From Bradyrhizobium cosmicum (GTDB lineage: Bacteria > Pseudomonadota > Alphaproteobacteria > Rhizobiales > Xanthobacteraceae), in contig NZ_CP041656.2 in NCBI RefSeq assembly GCF_007290395.2, positions 310,001-374,000 on the forward strand: 64,000 nucleotides of DNA. Reading direction: 5' to 3'. Within the stretch, counting starts at the first letter, position 1, and every line of letters begins with the position of its first letter. A model generated the notes under the pieces. The model was not told the origin of the DNA. It did not search any database and was given only the letters and a program-made list of their open reading frames with translations. The position numbers were made by a program, and so were the translations under genes. Below are positions 53,869-63,238 of the stretch, piece after piece.

Positions 53869-55416
53869 TCATTTCTTCTTGCCGGGAAAACCGCCGAGCC
53901 CCGGAAGGGTCGGCTTGCCGCTGAGGCCCGTAAGCCCCGGCAAATTCGGCAGGCCCGAGCGAAGACCGGGCGGCAGATCCTTCGGCAGGCTGGGCAGACC
54001 CTGTCCGCCGCCGCCCTGCATCTTCTCCTGCATGGCCTTCATCTCTTCGGGCGAGGGCATCTTCATGCCGCCGCCGAAGCCCATGGCCTGGGCGATGCCG
54101 GCGAGCGGGCCGCGCTTGCCCGAGCCCATGGCCTTCATCACGTCGGCCATGTTCCGGTGCATCTTGAGCAGCTTGTTGACCTGCTCGACGCTCTGGCCCG
54201 AGCCCGCGGCGATGCGCTTCTTGCGGCTGGCCTTGAGCAGGTCGGGATGACGCCGCTCGTCGCGCGTCATGGAATCGATCACCGCGACCTGGCGCTTCAA
54301 AATCTTGTCGTCGATGCCGGCGGCCGCGATCTGGTTCTTCATCTTGGCGATGCCGGGCATCATGCCCATCAGGCCGCTGATGCCGCCCATGTTCGCCATC
54401 TGCAGCAGCTGCTCGCGCATGTCGTTGAGGTCGAACTGACCCTTGCGCATGCGCTCGGCGGTGCGCGCGGCCTTTTCGGCGTCGATATTGGCGGCGGCAC
54501 GCTCGACCAGCGACACAACGTCGCCCATGCCGAGGATGCGGCCGGCGATACGGTCAGGGTGGAAATCTTCCAGTGCATCGGTCTTTTCACCGGTGCCGAT
54601 CAGCTTGATCGGCTTGCCGGTGACCGCGCGCATCGACAGCGCCGCACCGCCGCGGCCATCGCCGTCGACGCGTGTCAGCACGATGCCGGTGAGGCCGACG
54701 CGCTCGTCGAAGGCGCGCGCAAGGTTCACGGCGTCCTGGCCGGTCAGGCTGTCGGCGACCAGCAGCACTTCATGCGGGTTGGCGGCAGCCTTGATGGCTG
54801 CGGCCTCCGCCATCATGTCTTCGTCGAGCGTGGTGCGGCCGGCGGTGTCGAGGAGCACGACGTCGTAACCGCCGAGCTTGCCGGCTTCCAGCGCGCGCTT
54901 GGCGATCTGCGCCGGCTGCTGTCCTGCGACGATCGGCAGGGTCGGAATGTCGAGATCGCGGCCGAGCACGGCCAATTGCTCCATCGCCGCCGGTCGATAG
55001 ATGTCGAGCGACGCCATCAGCACCTTGCGCTTGTCGCGCTGGACCAGGCGACGGGCGAGCTTTGCGGTCGTGGTCGTCTTGCCGGAGCCTTGCAGGCCGA
55101 CCATCATGATCGGCACCGGCGGCACGGAATTGATGTCGATGGTCTGGCTTTCGGCGCCGAGCGTGTTGATCAGCTCGTCATGGACGATCTTGACCACCAT
55201 CTGGCCGGGCGTGACCGACTTGACGACAGTGGCGCCGATCGCCTGTTCGCGAACACGTTCGGTGAAGCTGCGGACCACTTCGAGTGCGACGTCGGCTTCC
55301 AGCAGCGCGCGGCGCACCTCGCGCATCGCGGCATCGACATCCTTTTCGGTCAGCGCACCGCGCCCCGTCAGACGATCGAGAATGCCACCAAGCCGTTCCG
55401 ACAGATTGTCGAACAA
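53869..55416 (-). CDS. ffh: Signal recognition particle protein Ffh
   Basis: 515 residues. N domain 1-90, GTPase with G1 GLQGSGKTTTTAKLA near 105-119, DTAGRTTLDEDM near 190-201 and TRVDGDGRGGAALS near 248-261, then a Met-rich M domain (about 300-440) that binds signal peptides and 4.5S RNA, and a Gly/Pro/Leu-rich tail (440-515) longer than in E. coli. The start codon is TTG at 55416, usual for this gene in Rhizobiales. First of the ribosome operon. Partner ftsY is at 63239. Confidence 0.97.
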   Translation of the reverse strand: MFDNLSERLGGILDRLTGRGALTEKDVDAAMREVRRALLEADVALEVVRSFTERVREQAIGATVVKSVTPGQMVVKIVHDELINTLGAESQTIDINSVPPVPIMMVGLQGSGKTTTTAKLARRLVQRDKRKVLMASLDIYRPAAMEQLAVLGRDLDIPTLPIVAGQQPAQIAKRALEAGKLGGYDVVLLDTAGRTTLDEDMMAEAAAIKAAANPHEVLLVADSLTGQDAVNLARAFDERVGLTGIVLTRVDGDGRGGAALSMRAVTGKPIKLIGTGEKTDALEDFHPDRIAGRILGMGDVVSLVERAAANIDAEKAARTAERMRKGQFDLNDMREQLLQMANMGGISGLMGMMPGIAKMKNQIAAAGIDDKILKRQVAVIDSMTRDERRHPDLLKASRKKRIAAGSGQSVEQVNKLLKMHRNMADVMKAMGSGKRGPLAGIAQAMGFGGGMKMPSPEEMKAMQEKMQGGGGQGLPSLPKDLPPGLRSGLPNLPGLTGLSGKPTLPGLGGFPGKKK

Positions 55417-55464
55417 TGCCGTTGTCCCTTGTCCTGCTCGCGCAGGGTTGCCGCGTTCACCACT

Positions 55465-55493
55465 GTCATGTCCCGGCTTGACCGGGGGATGAC
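55465..55493. repeat. Palindrome (family B-like) in the gap before ffh
   Basis: Arms GTCATG / GATGAC and CCGG / CCGG around GTCCCGGCTTGACCGGGGGA. The 375-base gap 55417-55791 also holds the divergent promoters of ffh and the metallo-hydrolase; no gene was recognised there. An open frame of 60 codons at 55558-55749 lacks support. Confidence 0.55.
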
Positions 55494-55791
55494 CACTCCT
55501 TCGGGGAGGCTTCTTCCAAACACCTTTGCGCCCGAGGGCGCATAGCGCTGTCGGGCGTTGGCCTCTGGCCTCCAGGGCCAGTGGGCGGGTCGAAAAGAAA
55601 GCCTTTCCGAGAAAGTGGCGGGGTTAAACGCCGCTCCCGCCCAAAAGTCAAGGAAAGTTAGGGCTCCGGAGCGCGTTGTTGAGGGTAAGGCATTGAAAAT
55701 GAACCATTTCCCGCCACGGGTTCCTTTTCCTCCGGCCCTGCCCATATAGCCGGTGATGTCTTACCGTTCCGACCATCCCTGAAGCCCGCCC

Positions 55792-56856
55792 GTGCCCATC
55801 ACCCGCCGCCGTCTTTTCGGTCTGCTTGCCGGGGCCGGCGCGCTGGTCGGCGTGCCCTCCCTCTGGATGTCCCGCATGAAACCCTATGACGGCCCTGTCT
55901 CCGACCATTTCGACGGCTCGACCTTCTTCGATCCGGACGGCGTGCCGCCGAAATCGCTTGGCGAGGTGCTGCGCTGGCAGTTCGGCGGCGGGCGGAAGCG
56001 CGAGACCTGGCCGGATTGGGCTCCGAGCCCTCATGCGGACACGCCGCCGGCGCGAGTCGAGGGCGACAAGGTCCGCCTCTCCTTCGTCGGCCACGCCAGC
56101 TGGCTGATCCAGGCTGGCGGCCTCAACATCCTGGTCGATCCCGTCTGGTCGGAGCGGGTGTCGCCTGTCAGCTTCGCCGGACCGAAGCGGCGCAACGATC
56201 CCGGCATCGCCTTCGAGGCGTTGCCGAAGATCGACATCGTGCTGGTCTCGCACGGCCATTACGACCATCTCGACATCGCGACGTTGTCGCGGCTCGCCAG
56301 GAATTTTGCCCCACGCGTGGTGACGCCGCTCGGCAACGATGTGGCGATGCGCGGCACCGACTCTTCAATCCAGGCGGAAGCCTTCGATTGGCACGATCGC
56401 GTCGAACTCGGCAACGGCATTGCCGTGCATCTGGTCCCGACCCGGCACTGGACGGCGCGCGGCATGTTCGACCGGAACAAGGCGCTATGGGCGAGCTTCG
56501 TGCTGGAGACGCCGGCGGGGAAAATCTACGTCGTTTGCGACTCCGGTTACGGCGATGGCACCCATTTCCGCCGCGTCGCCGAGAAGCATGGGGAGCTGCG
56601 TCTGGCGATCCTCCCGATCGGCGCCTACGAGCCGCGCTGGTTCATGCGCGACCAGCACATGAATCCGGAAGATGCGGTGAAGGCGCTGTTGGATTGCGGC
56701 GCGCAACAAGCGCTCGGGCATCATCACGGCACGTTCCAGCTGACGGACGAAGCGATCGATGCGCCGGCGAAGGCGCTTGTGGAAGCGCTGGATGCCGCGA
56801 AGATTCCGCAACAGCGGTTCGTGGCGATGAAACCCGGGCAAGTGGTGGAGATCTAG
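55792..56856 (+). CDS. Tat-exported metallo-beta-lactamase-fold hydrolase (NAPE-PLD-like)
   Basis: 354 residues. Twin-arginine leader ITRRRLFGLLAGAGAL at 3-18. Metal sites: HASWLIQAGGLNILVDP near 97-113, SHGHYDHLD near 160-168 (HxHxDH), WTARGMFDRNKALW and VCDSGYGDG near 250, and GHHHGTFQ near 306. Related to UlaG and the N-acylphosphatidylethanolamine phospholipase D group, so a periplasmic phosphodiesterase or lactonase is plausible. Start is GTG at 55792; no other in-frame start yields the Tat signal. Followed by MITE-like repeat D2. Confidence 0.82.
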   Translation: MPITRRRLFGLLAGAGALVGVPSLWMSRMKPYDGPVSDHFDGSTFFDPDGVPPKSLGEVLRWQFGGGRKRETWPDWAPSPHADTPPARVEGDKVRLSFVGHASWLIQAGGLNILVDPVWSERVSPVSFAGPKRRNDPGIAFEALPKIDIVLVSHGHYDHLDIATLSRLARNFAPRVVTPLGNDVAMRGTDSSIQAEAFDWHDRVELGNGIAVHLVPTRHWTARGMFDRNKALWASFVLETPAGKIYVVCDSGYGDGTHFRRVAEKHGELRLAILPIGAYEPRWFMRDQHMNPEDAVKALLDCGAQQALGHHHGTFQLTDEAIDAPAKALVEALDAAKIPQQRFVAMKPGQVVEI

Positions 56857-56881
56857 CCCCGCTGTTGCCGCACACGCAGTC

Positions 56882-57017
56882 GTCGTCCCGGGACGCGACG
56901 AAGTCGCGAGCCCGGGACCCATAACCACAGGGAGAGGTCTGGCGAAGACTCGGAGTGGCTGGCTTCGCGCGCCAACCACTGCCTGTGGTTATGGGTCCCC
57001 GCCTGCGCGGGGACGAC
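56882..57017. repeat. MITE-like palindromic element, family D copy 2
   Basis: 136 bp, GTCGTCCCGGGACGCG at the left end and CGCGGGGACGAC at the right, with an inner pair CCCATAACCACAGG / CCTGTGGTTATGGG. Lies between the metallo-hydrolase and the convergent SIMPL gene. Confidence 0.8.
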
Positions 57018-57051
57018 ACCTTTGCTTTGGCGAGCAGTGAGCCTCTTACGC

Positions 57052-57765
57052 TCACTGCCCCGCCTTGATCGCCCAGCTCACATTCACCGTCACCGACAGC
57101 GTTTCCTCGCCCGGCGCAACGGCGGCTGGCGCCATTTGCGGCGTTGCCATCCGCGCCTTGAACAGCGGCACGGGCGCGCCGCCTTCGGAGACGCTCAGCG
57201 GAGCACCCAGCGTCACGCCGGTAGCCTTGGCGTAGATCTCGGCCTTGCGGCGCGCATCGGCGACCGCCTGCTCACGCGCATCGTCGAGCAGCTTGGAGGC
57301 CTGCGTCACCTCGAAGGAGATATTGCCGATGTCGTTGGCGCCGGCACCGACCAGCGTGTCGATGATGCCGGCGACCTTGGTCACGTCGCGAATTTTGACG
57401 GTGACGCGGTTGGAGGCGCGGAAGCCGACCACGGGGGAGGCGCCGGTGGATTTGTTCTGGCCGTATTGCGGCTGCAGCGACAGGCGCGAGGTCTGGTAGT
57501 CCTTTTCGGCGATGCCGGCGCCCTTCAGTGCCAGCAGCACCTTGCCCATCGCGGCGTTGTTGGCGTCGGATGCTTCCTTCGCCGTCTTGGCGTCGTTGGC
57601 GACACCCGCATCGATCTGCGCGAGATCGGGCGCCACGGAAACGGTGGCTTCGCCGCTCACGGAGATGGCGGAGGGAAAATCGTCGGCGCGCGCAGGCGCG
57701 GTCAGCGACGTGATGGCAAGGACGGCGGCAAGGGACGTAACAAGGGCAACAGGCTTCTTCATCAT
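57052..57765 (-). CDS. SIMPL-domain (DUF541) periplasmic protein
   Basis: 237 residues from ATG 57765 (a GTG two codons earlier overlaps the upstream stop as GTGA). Signal peptide 1-28 (ends APARA), then a SIMPL domain (about 36-235): ISVSGEATVSVAPDLAQIDAGV, YQTSRLSLQPQYG and GFRASNRVTVKIRDV. The family includes oxidative-stress-linked periplasmic proteins such as YggE and SIMPL, which form ring oligomers. Directly follows the GyrI-like gene with overlapping stop/start, suggesting translational coupling and a joint role. Confidence 0.8.
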   Translation of the reverse strand: MMKKPVALVTSLAAVLAITSLTAPARADDFPSAISVSGEATVSVAPDLAQIDAGVANDAKTAKEASDANNAAMGKVLLALKGAGIAEKDYQTSRLSLQPQYGQNKSTGASPVVGFRASNRVTVKIRDVTKVAGIIDTLVGAGANDIGNISFEVTQASKLLDDAREQAVADARRKAEIYAKATGVTLGAPLSVSEGGAPVPLFKARMATPQMAPAAVAPGEETLSVTVNVSWAIKAGQ

Positions 57766-57767
57766 TC

Positions 57768-58550
57768 TCACTTCAATGGCACGAACACGTTGATCACGAG
57801 CTTGTCCTCCGCCGTCTTGAGGGGATCGGTGAGGTACTCCTCGACGAAGGTGTCCTTGGCTTCCAGTCTCTTGTCGTCGAGGTGATTGGTGATTGCCTCG
57901 TAGGTGTTGTCCATGTTGTCGTAGGAGCCGCGATGGACGAATTTCAGTGCCTTGCCCTCCGGCGATTTGCCGATGCTCATGTCCTTGGGCAGGTTCTTGG
58001 GGTCCTGATCGACCGGGATCTCGGCGAGGAAGGTGAAGCCGGTGTCGTCGGTCGAGGTATAGACGATCATCGAATTGCCGGCGTGCTTGATGCCCTGCTT
58101 GTCCAGCAGCGTGTTCAGCGCCTTGAAGGCGTCGACCAGCGTGTCGAAGGCCGAGTCCCAGTTGGCGGTGCCCTTGACCATCACGACCTTCCTGGGCTCG
58201 AGCGTGGTCTCGAGGCCAAAGGGATCGGCGGTCTGCACCGGGGCGGGGGTGGCGGCTACGGCGGGCGGCGGCGCCGTCGGGCTGGGTGAGGCGCTTGCTG
58301 CGGGCGATGGCGAGGCAGCAGGAGCCGGCGAGGCGCTGGCCGCCGGCGACGGGGTCGCCGCTGGTGCGGGCGAAGCGCTTGCGGCCGGGGCGGGCGATGC
58401 CGACGGGGCCGGCGCAGGGGCGGCCGGAGAGGGGCTGGCCGAGGCCGCCGGCGCCGGGCTCGAGGTCTGTGCCAGAACCCCCGATAGCCCAAACGACAAG
58501 GCCGCTGCCGGGATCAGCGCGGCCAGAGCGAGACGACGAAAAGTATTCAT
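57768..58550 (-). CDS. Secreted GyrI-like ligand-binding protein with Ala/Ser/Pro-repeat linker
   Basis: 260 residues. Signal peptide 1-27 (ends VLAQ), then an SPAPAASASP-type low-complexity region to about residue 100, then a GyrI/effector-binding-like domain (about 110-260) ending DKLVINVFVPLK, with FDTLVDAFKALNTLLDKQGI and GFTFLAEIPVD. GyrI-like domains bind small molecules; a secreted version is unusual and the ligand unknown. The gene ends at the start of the SIMPL gene on the same strand (4-base overlap if GTG is used). ATG 58550 follows GGGGAGAATAAA. Confidence 0.7.
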   Translation of the reverse strand: MNTFRRLALAALIPAAALSFGLSGVLAQTSSPAPAASASPSPAAPAPAPSASPAPAASASPAPAATPSPAASASPAPAASPSPAASASPSPTAPPPAVAATPAPVQTADPFGLETTLEPRKVVMVKGTANWDSAFDTLVDAFKALNTLLDKQGIKHAGNSMIVYTSTDDTGFTFLAEIPVDQDPKNLPKDMSIGKSPEGKALKFVHRGSYDNMDNTYEAITNHLDDKRLEAKDTFVEEYLTDPLKTAEDKLVINVFVPLK

Positions 58551-58753
58551 TTTATTCTCCCCAGACCTTGCCCACCAAGGCCTTAACCCGGTCGCGCATC
58601 CCGGCTCGCGCGAACTGCGCCGTTCTAACACGCGAGCGCCGAATTCGTCCCATGACAGATGCGTCATGGCCCTTCACCTTGCCAGCGAACGCCAAATCAC
58701 TGGCCAAGCCGTCTAGGATCGCCATATAAGGCGGGCGAAATTCAGGAATTTTC

Positions 58754-59629
58754 ATGAGCGCGCTGGCCAACCACGCATTTGCCAAGATGAACGGCATCGG
58801 CAACGAAATCGTTGTCGTCGACATGCGCGATTCCGCCTCACCTGTGACGCCGGACGACGCCCGCGCAGTGGCATCCGCGCAAGGCGGCGTGCCTTACGAC
58901 CAGCTCATGGTGCTGCAGAAGCCGCGGCTGGACGGCACCGAAGCCTTCATCCGCATCTACAACAATGACGGCTCCGAGGCCGGCGCCTGCGGCAACGGCA
59001 TGCGCTGTGTCGTGCGCCGCATCTTCGAGAAGACCGGCCAGGCCAATGCGACGTTCGAGACGGCGGCGGGTCTGCTCAATGCCTGGCAGGGCCCGGCCCC
59101 TGATCTCTACACGGTAGACATGGGCGTGCCGAAGTTCGGCTGGCAGGACATTCCGCTGGCGGAAGAGTTTCGCGACACCCGCTACATCGAATTGCAGATC
59201 GGGCCGATCGACAATCCGATCCTGCATTCGCCCTCGGTGGTGAGCATGGGCAATCCGCACGCGATCTTCTGGGTCGAAGACATCAACGCCTACGATCTCG
59301 AGCGCTTTGGTCCGCTGTTGGAAAATCACCCGATCTTCCCCGAGCGTGCCAACATCACGCTCGCACAGATCGTCGATCGCGAGCACATCACGATGCGCAC
59401 CTGGGAGCGCGGCGCCGGGCTGACGAGGGCCTGCGGTTCGGCGGCCTGCGCGACCGCCGTTGCGGCGGCGCGGCTGAAGCGCACCGAGCGCAAGGTCGAG
59501 ATGACGCTGCCCGGCGGCAAGCTCGGCATCGAATGGCGCGAGCGCGACGACCACGTGCTGATGACGGGCACCGCGACCTTCGAATACGAAGGCAAGTTCG
59601 ATCCGGCGCTGTTCGCGCCGGTCGGCTGA
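58754..59629 (+). CDS. dapF: Diaminopimelate epimerase
   Basis: 291 residues. Converts LL- to meso-diaminopimelate for peptidoglycan and lysine. The two catalytic cysteines lie in [11 protein letters not shown] (near 78-88) and in [14 protein letters not shown] (near 225-238). N-terminal [15 protein letters not shown] is typical. It overlaps the mtaB start by one base (TGATG), so the two genes are translationally coupled. This dapF-mtaB pairing next to ftsY is common in Bradyrhizobium. Confidence 0.97.
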   Translation: MSALANHAFAKMNGIGNEIVVVDMRDSASPVTPDDARAVASAQGGVPYDQLMVLQKPRLDGTEAFIRIYNNDGSEAGACGNGMRCVVRRIFEKTGQANATFETAAGLLNAWQGPAPDLYTVDMGVPKFGWQDIPLAEEFRDTRYIELQIGPIDNPILHSPSVVSMGNPHAIFWVEDINAYDLERFGPLLENHPIFPERANITLAQIVDREHITMRTWERGAGLTRACGSAACATAVAAARLKRTERKVEMTLPGGKLGIEWRERDDHVLMTGTATFEYEGKFDPALFAPVG

Positions 59630-60882
59630 TGCCTGTCGACATCGTCACCTTCGGCTGCCGCCTCAACGCCTTCGAGGCCGAGGTGATCCGCCGCGAGGCC
59701 GAAGGCGCGGGGCTCGAAGATACCATCGTCATCAACAGCTGCGCCGTCACCAACGAGGCGGTGGCGCAGGCGCGCCAGTCGATCCGCAAATTGAAGCGCG
59801 AACGGCCCGGTGCGCGCATCGTCGTCACCGGCTGCGCGGCGCAGACGCAGAGCGGCATGTTCGCCGAGATGGCCGAGGTCGATCGCGTCGTCGGCAATGA
59901 CGACAAGATGCGCGCGTCCGCGTGGCAGCAGACGCGCGATGCCTTCGATCTTGGCGCCAGCGAGAAGATCGCCGTCAGCGACATCATGGCTGTCAGGGAG
60001 ATGGCGCCGCATCTGGTCGACGGTTTTGCGGCCGGCCTGCCGCGCGTGTTCGTGCAGGTGCAGAACGGCTGCGACCATCGCTGCACCTTCTGCATCATTC
60101 CCTATGGCCGCGGCAACTCGCGCTCCGTGCCGATGGGCGCGGTGGTCGATCAGGTGCGGGCGCTGGTTGAACGCGGCCACGCCGAGATCGTGCTGACCGG
60201 CGTCGATCTCACCAGCTACGGCGCCGACCTGCCGGGCGCGCCCAAACTCGGCCTGCTGACCAAGCAGATATTGCGGCACGTACCCGAGCTGAAACGCCTG
60301 CGCATATCCTCGATCGATTCGATCGAGGCGGATGCCGATCTGTTAGAGGCCATCGCCGACGATGCTCGTCTGATGCCGCATCTGCATCTGTCGCTGCAAT
60401 CCGGCGACGACATGATTCTGAAGCGCATGAAGCGGCGACATTCGCGGCAGGATGCGATCGCGTTCTGCGACCAGGTCCGCCGCCTGCGCCCGGATATCGC
60501 CTTCGGCGCCGACATCATCGCGGGCTTTCCGACGGAGACCGAGGAGATGTTTTCGCGGTCGCTGGATCTGGTCGAAGAATGCGGCCTGACGTTCCTGCAC
60601 GTGTTCCCCTATTCGCCCCGCCCCGGCACCCCCGCCGCGCGGATGCCGCAGGTCGCGGGGCAGGCAATCAAGGAGCGCGCCAAGCGGCTGCGGGCAGCGG
60701 GAGAGGCAGCGTTACGGCGGCGACTGCAAGCGGAAGTGGGGGCGACGCGCGATGTGCTGATCGAGAGCGACGGCCAAGGCCGCACTGAGCACTATCTGCC
60801 GGTGGCGATTGCGGGTGGGTGTGTGGGCAGTGTGGTGCCGTTGACGATTGCCGGCAGCGATGGCGAGCGGCTGACCACATAG
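59629..60882 (+). CDS. mtaB: tRNA (t6A37)-C2 methylthiotransferase
   Basis: 417 residues. Radical-SAM enzyme of the MiaB family converting t6A to ms2t6A in tRNA. N-terminal auxiliary cluster Cys in FGCRLNAFEAE, NSCAVTNEAV and VTGCAAQTQS; radical-SAM motif CDHRCTFCIIPYGRGNSR near 145-162; C-terminal TRAM domain from about 370. The start codon ATG overlaps the dapF stop (59627-59629). A family D element starts 38 bases after the stop. Confidence 0.93.
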   Translation: MPVDIVTFGCRLNAFEAEVIRREAEGAGLEDTIVINSCAVTNEAVAQARQSIRKLKRERPGARIVVTGCAAQTQSGMFAEMAEVDRVVGNDDKMRASAWQQTRDAFDLGASEKIAVSDIMAVREMAPHLVDGFAAGLPRVFVQVQNGCDHRCTFCIIPYGRGNSRSVPMGAVVDQVRALVERGHAEIVLTGVDLTSYGADLPGAPKLGLLTKQILRHVPELKRLRISSIDSIEADADLLEAIADDARLMPHLHLSLQSGDDMILKRMKRRHSRQDAIAFCDQVRRLRPDIAFGADIIAGFPTETEEMFSRSLDLVEECGLTFLHVFPYSPRPGTPAARMPQVAGQAIKERAKRLRAAGEAALRRRLQAEVGATRDVLIESDGQGRTEHYLPVAIAGGCVGSVVPLTIAGSDGERLTT

Positions 60883-60920
60883 ACAGGCTGCGAGTCATTG
60901 CGACGCGCTATATCCTCGAC

Positions 60921-61060
60921 GTCGTCCCTGCGCACGCAGGGACCCATACCGCGTGATTCATCGGTCGCGGACGGTGTTTGTCTCAACGAAGCTGAGTATC
61001 TGGCGGCTTTCGCCAAACGTCTCCCTGTGGTTATGGGTCCCTGCGTGCGCAGGGACGACA
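60921..61060. repeat. MITE-like palindromic element, family D copy 3
   Basis: 140 bp with perfectly matching terminal inverted repeats of about 28 bases (left GTCGTCCCTGCGCACGC, right GCGTGCGCAGGGACGAC), followed inward by ACCCATA / TATGGGT. No coding capacity. Best-preserved copy of the family in the window, between mtaB and the DUF2336 gene. Confidence 0.88.
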
Positions 61061-61097
61061 CCGAGGGTGTGGAGACGCCGTGCCCTAGACGCACGCC

Positions 61098-62207
61098 CTA
61101 CGACGCTCGCACCTGCCAGAATCGCAGTGTCCGCCGCGCATCCTCCGGCGTCATGCGCGCGTAATTTCCCTGTGCCCTCGCGATGTCCGCCGGCTTCATC
61201 GCACCTGTCGCGAAGCGGCTTTCGAGCACGGCGGCGGTCGTTTCCCAGCTGAGCTGCGCCGCCTTGCACGGCACCAGCAGGCCGTCTTCGCGCAGGCTCT
61301 GCATCAGCGGACGAATCACCTCGACGGTCGATCCGGCCAGCGCGGCCAGCGCCGCCACGGCTTCTTCGTAGCGCCGCTGCCTGGCGAAGCCGAACAATGT
61401 GCCTTCGGTGAGCTGGCCGGTAGCCTTGAGATTGGCGATGGCGCGCTTGGCCCCCTCGAAATCGCGGGCTCCGGACATATCGCGCTCGACGCCGACCGTG
61501 ACGGCGGCGATGGCGCTCTGGATTTCCTCGAACAGATGCGGCGGCGCGCGCGACAGCAGGCGGGCACGAACGGCATCCGTCGCCGAGCGCAGCAATTGGC
61601 GGCGCAGCTCCGACGGCAGATCGACGCGGACGCCGACGCTGACGGCCAGCTCCGGATCGCTTTCGGCCTGGCCGACGATGACGGCAAAGCCTTTTCCGGA
61701 GACGCGCGCGCCGGGATTGGCGGCGAGGCGCCGGCTGACGCTGGGATAGCGGCGCGCCAGCAGCGCGTCGGTGACGATCTCCTTCAGCCACCAGCGGCCG
61801 GCGACCGCGAGCAGATGCGGTTCGCCCTTGGATGATGCGATCTTGACCAACTCGCCATCGTCGAGGCGCGCGGATTCCTGCAGCACGGGGCCGGCGATGC
61901 GGATTTCGTCATTGTTGGCGAGGCGGCGGATCACGGACGGCGGCGCCTGGGCGATCGGCGCGAGCTGCGCGCTGATCTCGGCCAGCGCAATGCGCGCGCC
62001 CATGTCGGCGATGGCGCGCAGCTCGATCGTGCCGATCAGGCGCTCGAGCACGTCGTCGAACAGCGCGATCTGCTCGTCGTCAAAGCTTCCGGCGGAGGAC
62101 AGGAACAGGTCGGTGACGCGCCGGGCCGTTTCCAGCCCCTTTTCCGCCGAGCCCAGCCGAATCGCGGATTCGACTTCGGCGATGATCGATAACCCGGCCG
62201 TGGACAT
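61098..62207 (-). CDS. DUF2336-family protein
   Basis: 369 residues from ATG 62207. All-helical repeat-like protein with HEAT-like units (ADMGARIALAEISAQLAPIA; RRLANNDEIRIAGPVLQES; LARRYPSVSRRLAANPG), matching DUF2336, which is limited mainly to Alphaproteobacteria. The role is unknown; some members sit near cell-cycle or stress regulators. An upstream start at 62255 would add 16 residues without support. Lies alone between D3 and repeat F. Confidence 0.8.
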   Translation of the reverse strand: MSTAGLSIIAEVESAIRLGSAEKGLETARRVTDLFLSSAGSFDDEQIALFDDVLERLIGTIELRAIADMGARIALAEISAQLAPIAQAPPSVIRRLANNDEIRIAGPVLQESARLDDGELVKIASSKGEPHLLAVAGRWWLKEIVTDALLARRYPSVSRRLAANPGARVSGKGFAVIVGQAESDPELAVSVGVRVDLPSELRRQLLRSATDAVRARLLSRAPPHLFEEIQSAIAAVTVGVERDMSGARDFEGAKRAIANLKATGQLTEGTLFGFARQRRYEEAVAALAALAGSTVEVIRPLMQSLREDGLLVPCKAAQLSWETTAAVLESRFATGAMKPADIARAQGNYARMTPEDARRTLRFWQVRAS

Positions 62208-62343
62208 GACGCGCAGCTCGTCCTGAGCAGATTGACGGAAGCTTGTTCTAAGCAACCGCTATCATTAGAGACGAGCACTGAACGTTTCGTAAACCACGCC
62301 TTGCGTGTGCTCAGATTAGGTGTCGCCACGAAGGCAGTGCGCT

Positions 62344-62462
62344 CCCTCTCCCGCTTGCGGGAGAGGGTCGGGGAGAGGGTGTTTCCCCAACGGGACAACC
62401 CCCTAGAGCGGAAAGCCCTCACCCGCGCCTTCGGCGCGACCTCTCCCGCAAGCGGGAGAGGT
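62344..62462. repeat. Dispersed palindromic repeat, family F
   Basis: Arms CCCTCTCCCGCTTGCGGGAG (62344) and CCTCTCCCGCAAGCGGGAGA (62440) frame a middle with GCGCGCC- and TTCGGCGCG-type hairpins. It lies in the divergent gap around 62208-62476, which contains no gene, and abuts the 3' end of the pseudouridine synthase gene. Confidence 0.75.
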
Positions 62463-62476
62463 GACCAACCGCACCG

Positions 62477-63178
62477 CTACTCCCCGTTCCACCCGCAAGC
62501 CCTGAGCTTTTCGTGCATGTGGGGCGGGGCTGGCGCCACGACGCGAACGGGCTCCTTGTTTCGCGAGATCGGCACCACGATCTCGCGGGAATGCAGGTGC
62601 AGCTTCGGCTCACCGAAGCGGGGGCCGTTGCCGTAAATGTTATCGCCGAAGATCGGCCAGCCCGTTGCGGAGGAATGCACCCGCAATTGGTGGGTCCGGC
62701 CGGTCACCGGCTCCATGGCGAGCCAGGTCAGGCCCTCGCCCCGGCCCATCACTTTCCAGTTGGTGATCGCCTTCTGGCCTTCCGGGTCGGGCTTCTGCCA
62801 CCAGCCGCGTTCGGCATTGAGCCGGCCGAGTGGCATGTCGATGGTGCCTTCATCTTCAGCGGGACCGCCCTCGACCACGGTCCAGTAGGTCTTGCCGATC
62901 TTGCCGTGCTTGAACAGCAGGCCGAGCGAGGCGGTGGCTTTGCGATGGCGGCCGAGCACGAGGCAACCGGAGGTGTCCTTGTCCAGCCGGTGGGCCAGCA
63001 CCGGCGGCCGGGGCAGGCCGAAACACAGCGCACCAAAGGATGCCTCCAGATTGGCGCCGCCCTTGGGGCCGCGATGCACCGGCAGGCCGGACGGCTTGTC
63101 GATGACCAGCATCAGCCCGTCGCGATGGAGCACGCGCGCCAAAATCTCGTCGGCGGTCAATTCGGGAACATCGAGCAA
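62477..63178 (-). CDS. RluA-family pseudouridine synthase
   Basis: 233 residues. The catalytic motif HRLDKDTSGCL lies near 69-79 (Asp in HRLD), preceded by LMLVIDKPSGLPVHRGPKGG near 22-41 and followed by GRTHQLRVHSSATGWPIFGDNIYG near 165-188. It isomerises uridine in rRNA or tRNA; lack of an S4 domain suggests the RluA/RluC-like single-domain type. Start is TTG at 63178 with no in-frame ATG before the fold, so an upstream start is unlikely. Its 3' end abuts repeat F; the ftsY gene is divergent 60 bases away. Confidence 0.85.
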   Translation of the reverse strand: MLDVPELTADEILARVLHRDGLMLVIDKPSGLPVHRGPKGGANLEASFGALCFGLPRPPVLAHRLDKDTSGCLVLGRHRKATASLGLLFKHGKIGKTYWTVVEGGPAEDEGTIDMPLGRLNAERGWWQKPDPEGQKAITNWKVMGRGEGLTWLAMEPVTGRTHQLRVHSSATGWPIFGDNIYGNGPRFGEPKLHLHSREIVVPISRNKEPVRVVAPAPPHMHEKLRACGWNGE

Positions 63179-63238
63179 TTGCAGGACCTTCGGTCAACAC
63201 TTTCGTTTAGGGGCGGGAACGGCTAACACACCGCCATC

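Noticed and set aside
53068..55545. 825-codon open frame on the plus strand
   Set aside because: It lies antisense to rimM, rpsP and ffh; high GC leaves long shadow frames, and no domain is seen in it.
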